From Pseudomonas sp. PSKL.D1 (GTDB taxonomy: Bacteria; Pseudomonadota; Gammaproteobacteria; Pseudomonadales; Pseudomonadaceae), in assembly GCF_028898945.1 (NCBI RefSeq), contig NZ_CP118607.1, positions 1,784,001 to 1,848,000 on the forward strand: a stretch of 64,000 bases of DNA. The letters run 5' to 3'. Position numbers and translations under genes: made by a program. The notes beneath the pieces are model-generated. The model was not told the DNA's origin and did not search any database. It saw only the letters and a list, made by a program, of their open reading frames with translations. Shown here in pieces: positions 37,776-46,342 of this stretch; position 1 is the first letter of the stretch; each line of letters begins with the position of its first letter.

Positions 37776-38565
37776 ACCCCTGGGACAACTCTACCGACCG
37801 GCGATACGCAGCTCCCGTTGCTTCACCCACCAACTCCCGCAACTTACCCTGCTGTTCAAACACCTCAATCGCCGCCGCTGTAGTGCCATTCGGCGAAGTA
37901 ACCGCCACTCGCAATTCGGTGAAATCGGCATGCGGTTGATGTTGTAAAGACGCCGCCCCAAATGCTGTTTGCGCCGCCAGGTTTTTTGCCAGTTCTGCAT
38001 TCAACCCAAGTTTGACTCCCGCCTGCGCCAACGCTTCGCTGAACAAATGGTAATACGCCGGCCCACTGCCGCTAATGGCTGTAACGGCATCCAGCATGGC
38101 TTCTTCTTCAACCCAATATGCCGCACCTACGGCCTCGAACAATTGGCTGATGGCTGCCTTGCGCGCCGCATCCAGTTGCCCGTGCGCATACAGCCCGGTG
38201 CAACCGGCGCCTACCAGTACCGGAGTATTGGGCATGGCACGCACTACCGGGCAGCGTCGCCCCACAGCCTCACTCAACGTGTGTTCGGTAATGCCCGCCG
38301 CCACCGATATTACGGTGGCCTGGTTGCACTGACGGTCGCTGAGCCCGGCCAGGGCGCTGCTGGCATACGCCGGTTTCACGGCCAGCACGATCAGCTGGAA
38401 GGCCTGCTCACGTGGCACATCGGCCAGTTGGCTGAATACACCTGCACGCGGATCGGCTGGCAGCCCTGGGTCTACCACGGTCAGGTTGTTCACCAGCGCG
38501 CTCTTGAGCCACGCATCACCCAGCGCACCACCCATACGCCCGTAACCGATAAACAGCACGTCCAT
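37774..38565 (-). CDS. Pyrroline-5-carboxylate reductase family protein
   Basis: The start is the ATG at 38565 (MDVLFIGYGRMGGALGDAWL), 263 residues; 31 in-frame codons upstream cross the promoter. The Rossmann motif GYGRMGGA is at 7-14. PNTPVLVGAGCTGLY and the ProC signature ISGSGPAYYHLFSEALAQAGVKLGL near 165-190 are clear. It reduces 1-pyrroline-5-carboxylate to proline or acts on a related cyclic imine. Pseudomonads usually carry the housekeeping proC elsewhere, next to yggS. This copy, paired with a transporter and a porin, may have a specialised role; that is inference. Confidence 0.85.
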   Translation of the reverse strand: MDVLFIGYGRMGGALGDAWLKSALVNNLTVVDPGLPADPRAGVFSQLADVPREQAFQLIVLAVKPAYASSALAGLSDRQCNQATVISVAAGITEHTLSEAVGRRCPVVRAMPNTPVLVGAGCTGLYAHGQLDAARKAAISQLFEAVGAAYWVEEEAMLDAVTAISGSGPAYYHLFSEALAQAGVKLGLNAELAKNLAAQTAFGAASLQHQPHADFTELRVAVTSPNGTTAAAIEVFEQQGKLRELVGEATGAAYRRSVELSQG

Positions 38566-38927
38566 CAAACGCCCTCCAAATGTGTTTGTTGTTTTGTCGT
38601 TTTTTAGAGTAAGGCGATTTCTGTAAAAGGTGCAACCCGGTGCAACTTGTAACGTCACCTATGAAAAAGATACCCATTGGTAATTCTGTGACTTTCCAGT
38701 CATGCGTGCACTGTTTTGGTGATGCAAGGTGTTTTCGCTACACAGGTGAATCAAAACAGAGCATTTCCACGCTTGTGACAAAATAATCAAGGGTTAATCG
38801 TTTAACCTGGGTTGCACCTTTTTTTAAAGTTTGAATAAGATCGCCGGGCAACGGTGCAACCCGGTTGCTCTTTTGCGCCTCTTCACGCAGTGCTCGCCGA
38901 CATAACATCAAAAAAACGGAGACTCGA
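38566..38927. promoter_or_regulatory. proC / MHS transporter divergent region with repeated GGTGCAACCC motif
   Basis: GGTGCAACCC occurs at 38629-38638 and 38853-38862, and inverted (GGGTTGCACC) at 38809-38818. The first is followed by a second GGTGCAAC 10 bp on, and the third reads as the palindrome GCAACCCGGTTGC (38856-38868). A further GTGCAACCC lies in the first codons of the transporter gene (38941). This arrangement looks like operator sites for an unlinked regulator. No gene is seen in the 362-bp gap. Confidence 0.6.
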
Positions 38928-40256
38928 ATGACGCCGTCCAGTGCAACCCCCTCTGCAACCCAGGGGCGTGGCCGAGCCTTGGTCGCCAGCCTTACCGGCA
39001 GCTCCATCGAATGGTTCGACTACTTCCTCTACGGCACCGCCGCCGCATTGGTATTCAACAAACTGTTTTTCCCCAACTTCGACCCGGTGGTCGGCCTGTT
39101 GCTGGCCTACCTGTCGTTTTCCCTGACCTTTTTCGTGCGGCCCATCGGAGGCGTGCTGTTCGCCCACATCGGTGACCGCATCGGCCGCAAGAAAACCCTG
39201 GTTATCACCTTGTCGCTGATGGGGGGCGCCACCGTACTGATCGGTTGCTTGCCCACGTACGAGCACATCGGCGTCTGGGCTCCGATCCTGCTGATCTCCT
39301 TGCGGGTGGTGCAGGGCCTGGGCATTGGTGGTGAGTGGGGCGGCGCCCTGCTGCTGGCCTACGAATATGCCCCAGCCAAACGCAAAGGCCTGTTCGGCAG
39401 CGTGCCGCAAGTGGGCGTGACGGTGGGCATGCTGCTGGCAACCATGGCCGTGAGCCTGATGGCCATGTTGCCGGAGGACCAGTTCCTGAGCTGGGGCTGG
39501 CGCGTGCCGTTCGTGCTGAGCGCCGGGCTGGTGTTCCTCGGCCTGTGGATCCGCCACGGCCTGGACGAAACGCCAGATTTCAAGAAAGCCAAGGAAACCG
39601 GCAACGTCTCCAAGATGCCGCTGGTGGAAACCCTGCGCGATCACTGGCGCGAAGTGCTGATCGCAGCAGGCCTCAAAGTCGTGGAGACGGCGCCGTTCTA
39701 CATCTTCTCCACGTTCGTGGTCAGCTACGCGGTGACCACGCTGGGCTACGAAAAGGTCACCACCCTGACCGCGGTAATGATCGGCGCGGCCGTCGCTTCG
39801 CTGATGATCCCAGTAATGGGATGGCTGTCGGACAAAGTCGGGCGCAAGGCGGTGTACATCGCCGGCATCCTGTTGATTGCCGCGTTCATCGTGCCGTACT
39901 TCAAACTGCTCGACACCCGCACCACCTGGGGCCTGATGGTGGCCACGGTGATCGCCTTCGGCGTGCTGTGGGCGCCGGTGACCGCCGTGTTGGGCACCAT
40001 GAGTTCGGAAATCTTCTCTACCCGTGTGCGCTACACCGGCATCACCCTGGGTTACCAGCTGGGTGCTGCGTTGGCAGGCGGTACCGCGCCGCTGATCGCC
40101 ACCTTCCTGCTCAGCCGCTATGAGGGCAGCTGGCAACCGGTGGCGCTGTACCTGCTGGGTACCGTGCTGATCTCGCTGGTGGCCGTGCTGGCCGTGCGCA
40201 GTAACAAGCGTGACGACGACCAGCAGCCTGTTCGCGGCGCCGTCAAATCTTCTTGA
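38928..40256 (+). CDS. MHS-family major facilitator transporter
   Basis: The start is the ATG at 38928 (MTPSSATPSATQGRGRALVAS) with CGGAG upstream; 442 residues and 12 predicted helices. Metabolite:H+ symporter hallmarks are SIEWFDYFLYGTAAALVFNKLFFP, RPIGGVLFAHIGDRIGRKKTL (loop 2-3) and GIGGEWGGALLLAYEYAP. Related proteins carry proline/betaine, shikimate, citrate or aromatic acids; the substrate here is not deducible. It is divergent from the proC-like gene and followed by a porin. Confidence 0.88.
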   Translation: MTPSSATPSATQGRGRALVASLTGSSIEWFDYFLYGTAAALVFNKLFFPNFDPVVGLLLAYLSFSLTFFVRPIGGVLFAHIGDRIGRKKTLVITLSLMGGATVLIGCLPTYEHIGVWAPILLISLRVVQGLGIGGEWGGALLLAYEYAPAKRKGLFGSVPQVGVTVGMLLATMAVSLMAMLPEDQFLSWGWRVPFVLSAGLVFLGLWIRHGLDETPDFKKAKETGNVSKMPLVETLRDHWREVLIAAGLKVVETAPFYIFSTFVVSYAVTTLGYEKVTTLTAVMIGAAVASLMIPVMGWLSDKVGRKAVYIAGILLIAAFIVPYFKLLDTRTTWGLMVATVIAFGVLWAPVTAVLGTMSSEIFSTRVRYTGITLGYQLGAALAGGTAPLIATFLLSRYEGSWQPVALYLLGTVLISLVAVLAVRSNKRDDDQQPVRGAVKSS

Positions 40257-40264
40257 GTTGAATC

Positions 40265-40291
40265 GGCCGGGGCCTGCCGCAGGCCCCGGCC
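40265..40291 (+). terminator. GC-rich hairpin after the MHS transporter
   Basis: GGCCGGGGCCTG and CAGGCCCCGGCC form a 12-bp stem with a 3-nt loop (40265-40291), 8 nt past the stop, followed by AGTCTTTG. The T tract is weak. It may lower expression of the porin gene relative to the transporter. Confidence 0.6.
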
Positions 40292-40415
40292 AGTCTTTGC
40301 AACACCCTTCGTAATGCTTGCTCCGTCCAGGTGGCTCAAGCCTCGCCTGAGGGAGCGTTCGTCCGCAATTCCAGTGCAATAACCATAAAACAGCAACACT
40401 TGGGAGACGACCGCA

Positions 40416-41723
40416 ATGAAGAAGACGTTACTGGCGATGGCTGTGGGGAGCACCGCGCTGGCAACTCAGCCTGGCCTTGCGAATGCCGCCGGGTTTATCG
40501 AAGACAGCTCGGCACGGCTCGACCTGCGCAACTTCTACTACAACCACGACTACCGGGATGTCGACAAAGAGAGCGTGCGCGAATGGGGCCAGGCGTTCGT
40601 GCTCAACGTGCAGTCCGGTTATACGCCGGGCACGCTGGGCGTCGGCGTCGATGCCATCGCCACGCTTGGCGTCAAACTCGATGCGCCGGGGCAGGGGTCG
40701 GTGTTCCCCGAAGACACCGACAGTAAAGGGCGTGCCGAGGCTGCAGACGAATTCAGCCGGGGCGGGCTGACCGGCAAGCTCAGGTTTTTGAAAACCGAGG
40801 CACGCTACGGCATCCTGCAGCCCAAACTGCCGATTCTGACCAGCAACGATGCGCGCCTGCTGCCGCAATTGTTCGAAGGCGGCATCATCACCTCCAACGA
40901 CATCGACGGCCTGACCCTGACGGCCGGGCAGATCGAGCATGTGGTGGGGCGCATGTCGAGCAACTTTACTGGCATGGCGGTTGCCGGCGGGTTGGAGCAG
41001 AGCAACAAATTCCTGTTTGCCGGCGGTGACTACAAGGGCATCAAGGACCTCACCCTGCAGTACTACTACGCCAACCTTGAGGACTACTACAAACAGCACT
41101 TCGTGGGGGCGTTGCATACCCTGCCGTTGGCGCCGGGGCAGGTGTTCAAAACCGACCTGCGTTACTTCCACACAGGCTCTGACGGTGCCAATGCCGACGG
41201 CAAGGCCGGCTACCGCACCTCCGGCTATACCCGTGGGGGCGATGGCGAAATCGACAACAACACCTGGAGCGCCATGTTCACCTATGGCCTGGGCGGCCAT
41301 GCGTTCAGCCTGGGTTACCAGGAAGTGTCCGATGGCAGTAACTTCGTCCAGCTCAATCAGGGCAGCCTGCCCGGCGAAGGCGCAGGGGGCACCAGCCTGT
41401 ACCTGATCACCGACCGCCTCACCGCCAGCTTCAACTATGCCGGTGAGCGTACGGTGCTGGGCCAGTACGTGTACGATTTTGCCGCCTTGGGCGTGCCGGG
41501 CCTGAACCTCAACCTGGCGTACCTCAAAGGTGACCAGATCAAGCGGGCCGGGGCGTCGGATGCCAAGGAGTGGGAGCGCGACCTGGTGCTGAGCTACGTG
41601 ATCCAGGCCGGCCCGCTGAAGAACCTCGGCGTTGCCTGGCGCAACTCGATGCTGCGCAGTGAGGTGGGGGGTGATGCCGACCATAACCGTCTGACGGTAA
41701 GTTATTCGCTACCGATCTGGTAA
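40416..41723 (+). CDS. OprD-family outer-membrane porin
   Basis: The protein has 435 residues with a signal peptide ([24 protein letters not shown], cut near 24-25). [23 protein letters not shown] and [23 protein letters not shown] are typical OprD N-terminal strands. It is an 18-strand-type barrel ending [12 protein letters not shown] with an aromatic C-terminus. OprD members pass small carboxylates, amino acids or aromatics. It lies 159 nt after the MHS gene and probably provides outer-membrane entry for the same substrate. Confidence 0.9.
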   Translation: MKKTLLAMAVGSTALATQPGLANAAGFIEDSSARLDLRNFYYNHDYRDVDKESVREWGQAFVLNVQSGYTPGTLGVGVDAIATLGVKLDAPGQGSVFPEDTDSKGRAEAADEFSRGGLTGKLRFLKTEARYGILQPKLPILTSNDARLLPQLFEGGIITSNDIDGLTLTAGQIEHVVGRMSSNFTGMAVAGGLEQSNKFLFAGGDYKGIKDLTLQYYYANLEDYYKQHFVGALHTLPLAPGQVFKTDLRYFHTGSDGANADGKAGYRTSGYTRGGDGEIDNNTWSAMFTYGLGGHAFSLGYQEVSDGSNFVQLNQGSLPGEGAGGTSLYLITDRLTASFNYAGERTVLGQYVYDFAALGVPGLNLNLAYLKGDQIKRAGASDAKEWERDLVLSYVIQAGPLKNLGVAWRNSMLRSEVGGDADHNRLTVSYSLPIW

Positions 41724-41811
41724 GGCTAAGGTATCGACGTGGGCAGGGCATTTGACGGTGCCCGCCCGCGCCGGTATAAACCGCCTCTCATTGATTTGTC
41801 AGGCCTTCCCC

Positions 41812-42414
41812 ATGAGCTTCAGCCCCCTCATTCGCCAACTGATCGACGCCCTGCGCACCCTGCCAGGTGTCGGCCAGAAAACCGCCCAGCGCATGGCCCT
41901 GCAGCTGCTTGAGCGCGACCGTAGTGGGGGCGTGCGCCTGGCCCAGGCCTTGAGCCAGGCAATGGAAGGCGTTGGCCATTGCCGCCAGTGCCGCACGCTG
42001 ACCGAACAGGAGCTGTGCCCGCAGTGCGCAGACACTCGCCGCGACGACACCCAGTTGTGTGTGGTGGAGGGGCCGATGGATGTGTATGCGGTTGAGCAGA
42101 CCGGCTACCGCGGCCGTTACTTCGTGCTCAAAGGCCACCTGTCGCCGCTGGACGGCCTGGGGCCTGATGCGATTGGTGTGCCGCAGTTGATGGCACGGAT
42201 CGAGGAGCAGGGCAGCTTTACCGAGGTGATTCTGGCGACCAACCCGACGGTGGAGGGTGAGGCGACGGCGCATTACATCGCGCAGTTGCTGGCGGAGAAG
42301 GGCTTGGTGGCGTCGCGGATTGCCCATGGCGTGCCGCTGGGCGGGGAGCTGGAGTTGGTGGATGGCGGGACGCTGGCCCATGCGTTTGCGGGGCGTAAGC
42401 CGATTTCGTTGTAG
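41812..42414 (+). CDS. recR: Recombination protein RecR
   Basis: The start is the ATG at 41812 ([23 protein letters not shown]), 200 residues; 20 in-frame codons upstream are intergenic. The helix-hairpin-helix is at about 15-30. The zinc cysteines are in [16 protein letters not shown] near 57-72, and the Toprim domain starts [17 protein letters not shown]. It works with RecF/RecO in gap repair. It normally follows ybaB directly; here about 4 kb separates them. Confidence 0.96.
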   Translation: MSFSPLIRQLIDALRTLPGVGQKTAQRMALQLLERDRSGGVRLAQALSQAMEGVGHCRQCRTLTEQELCPQCADTRRDDTQLCVVEGPMDVYAVEQTGYRGRYFVLKGHLSPLDGLGPDAIGVPQLMARIEEQGSFTEVILATNPTVEGEATAHYIAQLLAEKGLVASRIAHGVPLGGELELVDGGTLAHAFAGRKPISL

Positions 42415-42454
42415 AGGCTGCGGCATTGATCGAGCGCCGCTGCGCGCCCAATAC

Positions 42455-43003
42455 TCAGTACTCGCTCAACGAAAACTCGGTCAGGCAGAAGGTCGGCACC
42501 CCGGCCGCCTGCAGCCGACGCGAACCGTCCAGCTCCGGCAGGTCGATGATCGCTGCCGCCTCGAACACCTCGGCACCGGTACGACGCACCAGGTTGGCCG
42601 CTGCCAGCAACGTACCCCCGGTAGCAATCAAATCATCGAAAATCAGTACCGAGTCACCTTCACACAGGCTGTCGGCATGCACCTCCAGAAAAGCCTCGCC
42701 GTACTCGGTCTGGTAACCCTCCGACAGCACGTCAGCCGGCAGCTTGCCCTGCTTGCGGAACAGGATCAGCGGCTTGTTCAGCTGGTGGGCGATGATCGAA
42801 CCGATCAGAAAACCCCGCGCATCCATGGCGCCGATGTGGCTGAACTCGGCCTCGACGTAGCGCTCGATGAACTGGTCGGCGACATAGCGCAGCCCGCGTG
42901 GCGACTGGAACAGCGGGGTAATGTCGCGGAAGATCACGCCCGGCTTGGGGAAGTCCACAACCGGGCGGATCAGGGCTTTGAGGTCGAAGGCGTCGCTGTG
43001 CAT
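42455..43003 (-). CDS. apt: Adenine phosphoribosyltransferase
   Basis: The start is the ATG at 43003 ([22 protein letters not shown]), 182 residues. It has the PRPP-binding motif [18 protein letters not shown] near 123-140 and [15 protein letters not shown] near the N-terminus. It salvages adenine to AMP. It is convergent with recR at 40 nt and lies downstream of anr. Confidence 0.96.
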   Translation of the reverse strand: MHSDAFDLKALIRPVVDFPKPGVIFRDITPLFQSPRGLRYVADQFIERYVEAEFSHIGAMDARGFLIGSIIAHQLNKPLILFRKQGKLPADVLSEGYQTEYGEAFLEVHADSLCEGDSVLIFDDLIATGGTLLAAANLVRRTGAEVFEAAAIIDLPELDGSRRLQAAGVPTFCLTEFSLSEY

Positions 43004-43057
43004 TGTTGCAGGTATCCTGGGAAAACGAATGCGCAAGTATACCTTGTTAGCCGCGCC

Positions 43058-43792
43058 TCAGGCCTCCATTGCACCACCGGCCAGCGCGCAGAGCTGGATC
43101 GGGTCGAGAATGTGCACTTCTTTGCCTTCGGCGCGGATCAGGCCGTTCTGCTGGAAGCGCGTGAACACGCGCGACACGGTTTCCACCGCCAGGCCCAGGT
43201 AGTTGCCGATTTCGTTGCGTGACATGCTCAGGCGGAACTGGTTGGCCGAGTAACCGCGGGCGCGGAAACGGGCCGACAGGTTGACCAGGAAGGTGGCGAT
43301 GCGTTCGTCGGCGGTTTTTTTCGACAACAGCAGCATCATTTGCTGGTCGTCGCGGATTTCCCGGCTCATCACCCGCATCAGTTGGCGGCGCAACTGCGGC
43401 AGTTGCACCGACAGTTCGTCCAGGCGATCAAAGGGGATTTCACACACCGAGGTGGTTTCCTGCGCCTGGGCCGACACCGGGTAGGCTTCGGTGTCCATGC
43501 CCGACAGGCCAACCAGCTCGCTGGGCAGGTGGAAGCCGGTGATCTGTTCTTCGCCAGCGTCGCTCAGGCTGAACGTTTTCAGGGCGCCGGAGCGTACCGC
43601 ATAGACCGAGCCGAAATTGTCACCCTGGCGGAACAGGAACTCGCCCTTTTTCAGCGGGCGGCCGCGTTTGACGATGTCATCCAGTGCATCCATGTCTTCC
43701 AGGTTGAGCGAAAGCGGCAGGCACAGGGGGGCCAGGCTGCAATCCTTGCAATGGGCCTGGCTGTGGGGGCGCAGTTTGACTGGCTCGGACAT
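43058..43792 (-). CDS. anr: Anr, FNR-type oxygen-sensing transcription regulator
   Basis: The start is the ATG at 43792 ([15 protein letters not shown]), 244 residues. The four [4Fe-4S] ligands are Cys15, Cys18, Cys24 and Cys117. A cNMP-like beta-roll spans about 30-150. The C-terminal HTH contains [27 protein letters not shown], with the E-SR recognition pattern of FNR (TTGAT-N4-ATCAA). It activates microaerobic genes when O2 is low. Its likely local targets, hemN and the second cco operon, carry matching boxes. Confidence 0.96.
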   Translation of the reverse strand: MSEPVKLRPHSQAHCKDCSLAPLCLPLSLNLEDMDALDDIVKRGRPLKKGEFLFRQGDNFGSVYAVRSGALKTFSLSDAGEEQITGFHLPSELVGLSGMDTEAYPVSAQAQETTSVCEIPFDRLDELSVQLPQLRRQLMRVMSREIRDDQQMMLLLSKKTADERIATFLVNLSARFRARGYSANQFRLSMSRNEIGNYLGLAVETVSRVFTRFQQNGLIRAEGKEVHILDPIQLCALAGGAMEA

Positions 43793-43837
43793 TTGAATCG
43801 ATCCTTGTGAAAAGCACACATAGGTCGTAAGGGTAAC

Positions 43838-43957
43838 TCACGCCTCAGGGTGTAGGCCAGTGTGCGCTAGGGTGGTGCGGGGCTGGCAAAGCCCCGGCGG
43901 GTGTGCGCCGGGGGGCTGTTGCTGCCCATAGTGTGCCTGTATAGCCGGATTGTCCAT
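43838..43957 (-). CDS. Possible small protein between hemN and anr
   Basis: A 39-codon frame starts MDNPAIQAHYGQQQPPGAHP at 43957. It is Pro/Gln/His-rich with no recognisable domain. The upstream AAGAG is poorly spaced. I recall a small hypothetical gene annotated at this position in P. aeruginosa, but I cannot confirm homology. Low confidence. Confidence 0.25.
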   Translation of the reverse strand: MDNPAIQAHYGQQQPPGAHPPGLCQPRTTLAHTGLHPEA

Positions 43958-43977
43958 GCGGTTATTCGACTCTTGGG

Positions 43978-45360
43978 TCAGATTACCCGTGAAAAACGCT
44001 GATGATTGTGTGTGGCCAGGTACGCGTCGAACACCATGCACACCGAACGGGCCAGCAGGCGGCCGGCGGGCTGGATGCGAATGCCCTGGTCGTCGAGGCT
44101 GATCAGGCCATCGCGCTGCAGGGTTTGCAGCGCTGGCCAGAGGTCGTTGAAGTAGCCGCGAAAGTCGATGGTGAAAGCCTCTTCGATGAGCGCGTAGTCC
44201 AGTTCGAAGTGGCAGATCAGTTGCTGGATGACCGCGCGGCGCACGCGGTCATCGTGGTTGCACAGCAAGCCGCGCTGGGTTGCCAGCTGGGCGGTGGCGA
44301 GGGTGTCCTGGTAGGTGTTGAGGTCGCTGCTGTTCTGACAGTACAGGTCGCCGATCTGGCTGATGGCCGATACGCCCAGGCCGATCAGGTCACAGTGGCC
44401 GTGGGTGGTGTAGCCCTGGAAGTTGCGCTGCAGGGTGCCTTCTTCCTGGGCGATGGCCAGTTCGTCGTCGGGCAGGGCGAAGTGGTCCATGCCGATGTAG
44501 CGGTAGCCGGCGGTGGTCAGTTGTTCGATGGTGGCATGCAGCATCTCCAGCTTGGCGGCCGGGGTCGGCAGGTCGTTGCTGTCGATGCGCCGCTGGGGCA
44601 TGAAGCGCTCGGGCAGGTGGGCGTAGTTGAACACCGACAGCCGGTCGGGCTGCAGGCGGATCACTTCGTCGACGGTGCGGGCGAAGCCTTCCGGTGTTTG
44701 CCTCGGCAGCCCGTAGATCAGGTCCAGGTTCACCGAGCGGAACTGCAGGGTGCGGGCGGCCTCGATCAGGGTGCGGGTTTGCTCCAGGCTCTGCAGGCGG
44801 TTGACGGCGCGTTGCACGGCGGGGTCGAGGTCTTGCACGCCCAGGCTGACGCGGTTGAAGCCCAGTTCGCGCAGCAGGCCCATGGTCGACCAGTCGGCCT
44901 CGCGGGGGTCGATTTCGATACCATAGTCACCGGAATCGTCATCCAGCAGGTTGAAGTGCTGGCGCAAAGTGGCCATCAGCTGGCGCAGTTCAACGTGGCT
45001 GAGGAAAGTGGGCGTGCCGCCGCCAAAATGCAGCTGTTCGACCCGCTGTTTAGGGTCCAGGTGGCAGGCGATCAGCTGGATTTCCTGCTCCAGCCGCTGC
45101 AGGTAGGGCGCGGCGCGGCCACGGTCCTTGGTGATGACCTTGTTGCAGGCGCAGTAGTAGCAGATGTTGGCGCAGAACGGCACGTGCACGTACAGCGACA
45201 GCGGGCGCACGGCCCGGCGGCTTTCGCGCAGGGCATGCAGCAGGTCGAACGAGCCCACCTCGCTGTGCAGTTGCACGGCGGTCGGGTAGGAGGTGTAGCG
45301 CGGGCCGGCCAGATCGTAACGACGGATCAGGTCGGCATCCCAACGTAGGTCGTCGAGCAT
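43978..45360 (-). CDS. hemN: Oxygen-independent coproporphyrinogen III oxidase
   Basis: The protein has 460 residues, full length. The radical-SAM cluster motif CANICYYCAC lies near residue 60, with YVHVPFC before it, and LHFGGGTPTFLS and YGIEIDPRE follow. It oxidatively decarboxylates coproporphyrinogen III without O2, supplying heme for the cbb3 oxidases encoded next door. A perfect Anr box lies 62 bp before the start codon with a well-placed -10. Confidence 0.96.
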   Translation of the reverse strand: MLDDLRWDADLIRRYDLAGPRYTSYPTAVQLHSEVGSFDLLHALRESRRAVRPLSLYVHVPFCANICYYCACNKVITKDRGRAAPYLQRLEQEIQLIACHLDPKQRVEQLHFGGGTPTFLSHVELRQLMATLRQHFNLLDDDSGDYGIEIDPREADWSTMGLLRELGFNRVSLGVQDLDPAVQRAVNRLQSLEQTRTLIEAARTLQFRSVNLDLIYGLPRQTPEGFARTVDEVIRLQPDRLSVFNYAHLPERFMPQRRIDSNDLPTPAAKLEMLHATIEQLTTAGYRYIGMDHFALPDDELAIAQEEGTLQRNFQGYTTHGHCDLIGLGVSAISQIGDLYCQNSSDLNTYQDTLATAQLATQRGLLCNHDDRVRRAVIQQLICHFELDYALIEEAFTIDFRGYFNDLWPALQTLQRDGLISLDDQGIRIQPAGRLLARSVCMVFDAYLATHNHQRFSRVI

Positions 45361-45393
45361 GTGGGCGGTCCCCGGATGTGCGGTAGTTTCCGG

Positions 45394-45435
45394 AGTCTAA
45401 GGGCGGTTGTAAGTGGGTGTGTTGATTTGTATCAA
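45394..45435 (-). promoter_or_regulatory. Anr-dependent promoter of hemN
   Basis: TTGATTTGTATCAA at 45422-45435 matches TTGAT-N4-ATCAA at every defined base. On the minus strand a TAGACT -10 hexamer (45394-45399) lies 22 bp downstream, the class II spacing for FNR-type activators. It lies between the end of the TauE-like gene and hemN. Confidence 0.88.
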
Positions 45436-45453
45436 GGCGCGTCCGCGCCGGGC

Positions 45454-46137
45454 TCAATGCCCCATCAACCAATGCTGGTGCGGCCCTGGCAGGGTCCACA
45501 TGCCAAACACCATCACCAGCACCCCGCCCGCCACGCGCACGCTGCGCCGGCGCAACAGCGCATTCACCCGCTCCGCCGCCAGCCCGGTGGCCAGCAGCAC
45601 CGGCCAGGTGCCCAGCCCGAACGCCAGCATCAGCGCGGCGCTGTACCCTGCATTGCCTTGGCTCGCGGCCCACAGCAAGGTGCTGTACACCAGCCCGCAA
45701 GGCAACCAGCCCCACAACGCACCCAGCAACAAGGCCCGTGGCAGGCTGGACACCGGCAACAACCGTGATGCCACCGGCTGGATATGCTTCCACAACCCTC
45801 GGCCCAGCGCCTCGATGCGGGTCAAACCGCTCCACCAGCCGGCCAGGTACAAGCCCATGGCAATCAGCAAAAGTGCTGCGATCACCCGCAGCACCTGGGC
45901 GGCCGGGCTGCTGGCCACGGCCCAGCCGGCCAGCCCCAGCAGCAGGCCAGCGCTGGCGTAGCTGAGGATGCGGCCAAGGTTGTAGGCCAGCAACAGGCGG
46001 GCGCGTCGGCCACGCTGCTCCGGTGGGATGGCGAGGGTCAGCGCGCCCATCAGGCCACCGCACATGCCCAGACAATGGCCGCCGCCGAGCAGGCCGAGGA
46101 CCAGCGCAGAGCCTAAAAGGGGGAGCAGGTCAGGCAC
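45454..46137 (-). CDS. TauE/SafE- or UreH/DsbD-like membrane protein
   Basis: The start appears to be GTG at 46137, overlapping the ccoS end by 8 nt; 227 residues and about six helices. The motif GGGHCLGMCGGLMGALTLA near 19-37, with paired Cys and His, and GALWGWLPCGLVYSTLLWA near 138-157 match the UreH_2/DsbD_2-like family often annotated as sulfite exporter. Genetic linkage to ccoSIHG suggests a role in copper handling or oxidase assembly instead of sulfite export. That is inference. Confidence 0.75.
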   Translation of the reverse strand: MPDLLPLLGSALVLGLLGGGHCLGMCGGLMGALTLAIPPEQRGRRARLLLAYNLGRILSYASAGLLLGLAGWAVASSPAAQVLRVIAALLLIAMGLYLAGWWSGLTRIEALGRGLWKHIQPVASRLLPVSSLPRALLLGALWGWLPCGLVYSTLLWAASQGNAGYSAALMLAFGLGTWPVLLATGLAAERVNALLRRRSVRVAGGVLVMVFGMWTLPGPHQHWLMGH

Positions 46138-46342
46138 CGGTTGGAGGTTCCTTTTGATCGGCAGGTTGTTCGTCGTGCTTCACGGCGGCCTGGTGGCGAG
46201 GGTCCTGGTCGTCGAACAGGATGCTGTGCGCCGGGCCTTCAAGGTCGTCGTACTGGCCGCTGTCCACTGCCCAGAAGAAGATGTAGATGGCCACGCCAAC
46301 CAGCAGCAGCGCGGCGGGGATCATGACATAGAGGGCGGGCAT
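46130..46342 (-). CDS. ccoS: Cbb3 oxidase maturation protein CcoS
   Basis: The protein has 70 residues (MPALYVMIPAALLLVGVAIY...). One membrane helix (about 5-25) is followed by FFWAVDSGQYDDLEGPAHSIL, the CcoS/FixS signature, and a charged tail. It is needed for cofactor insertion into the cbb3 oxidase. It overlaps ccoI by 22 nt upstream and the TauE-like gene by 8 nt downstream, indicating tight translational coupling. Confidence 0.93.
   Translation of the reverse strand: MPALYVMIPAALLLVGVAIYIFFWAVDSGQYDDLEGPAHSILFDDQDPRHQAAVKHDEQPADQKEPPTGA

Noticed and set aside
43793..43977. Anr autoregulatory box before anr
   Set aside because: I looked for TTGAT-N4-ATCAA in the upstream interval and found none.
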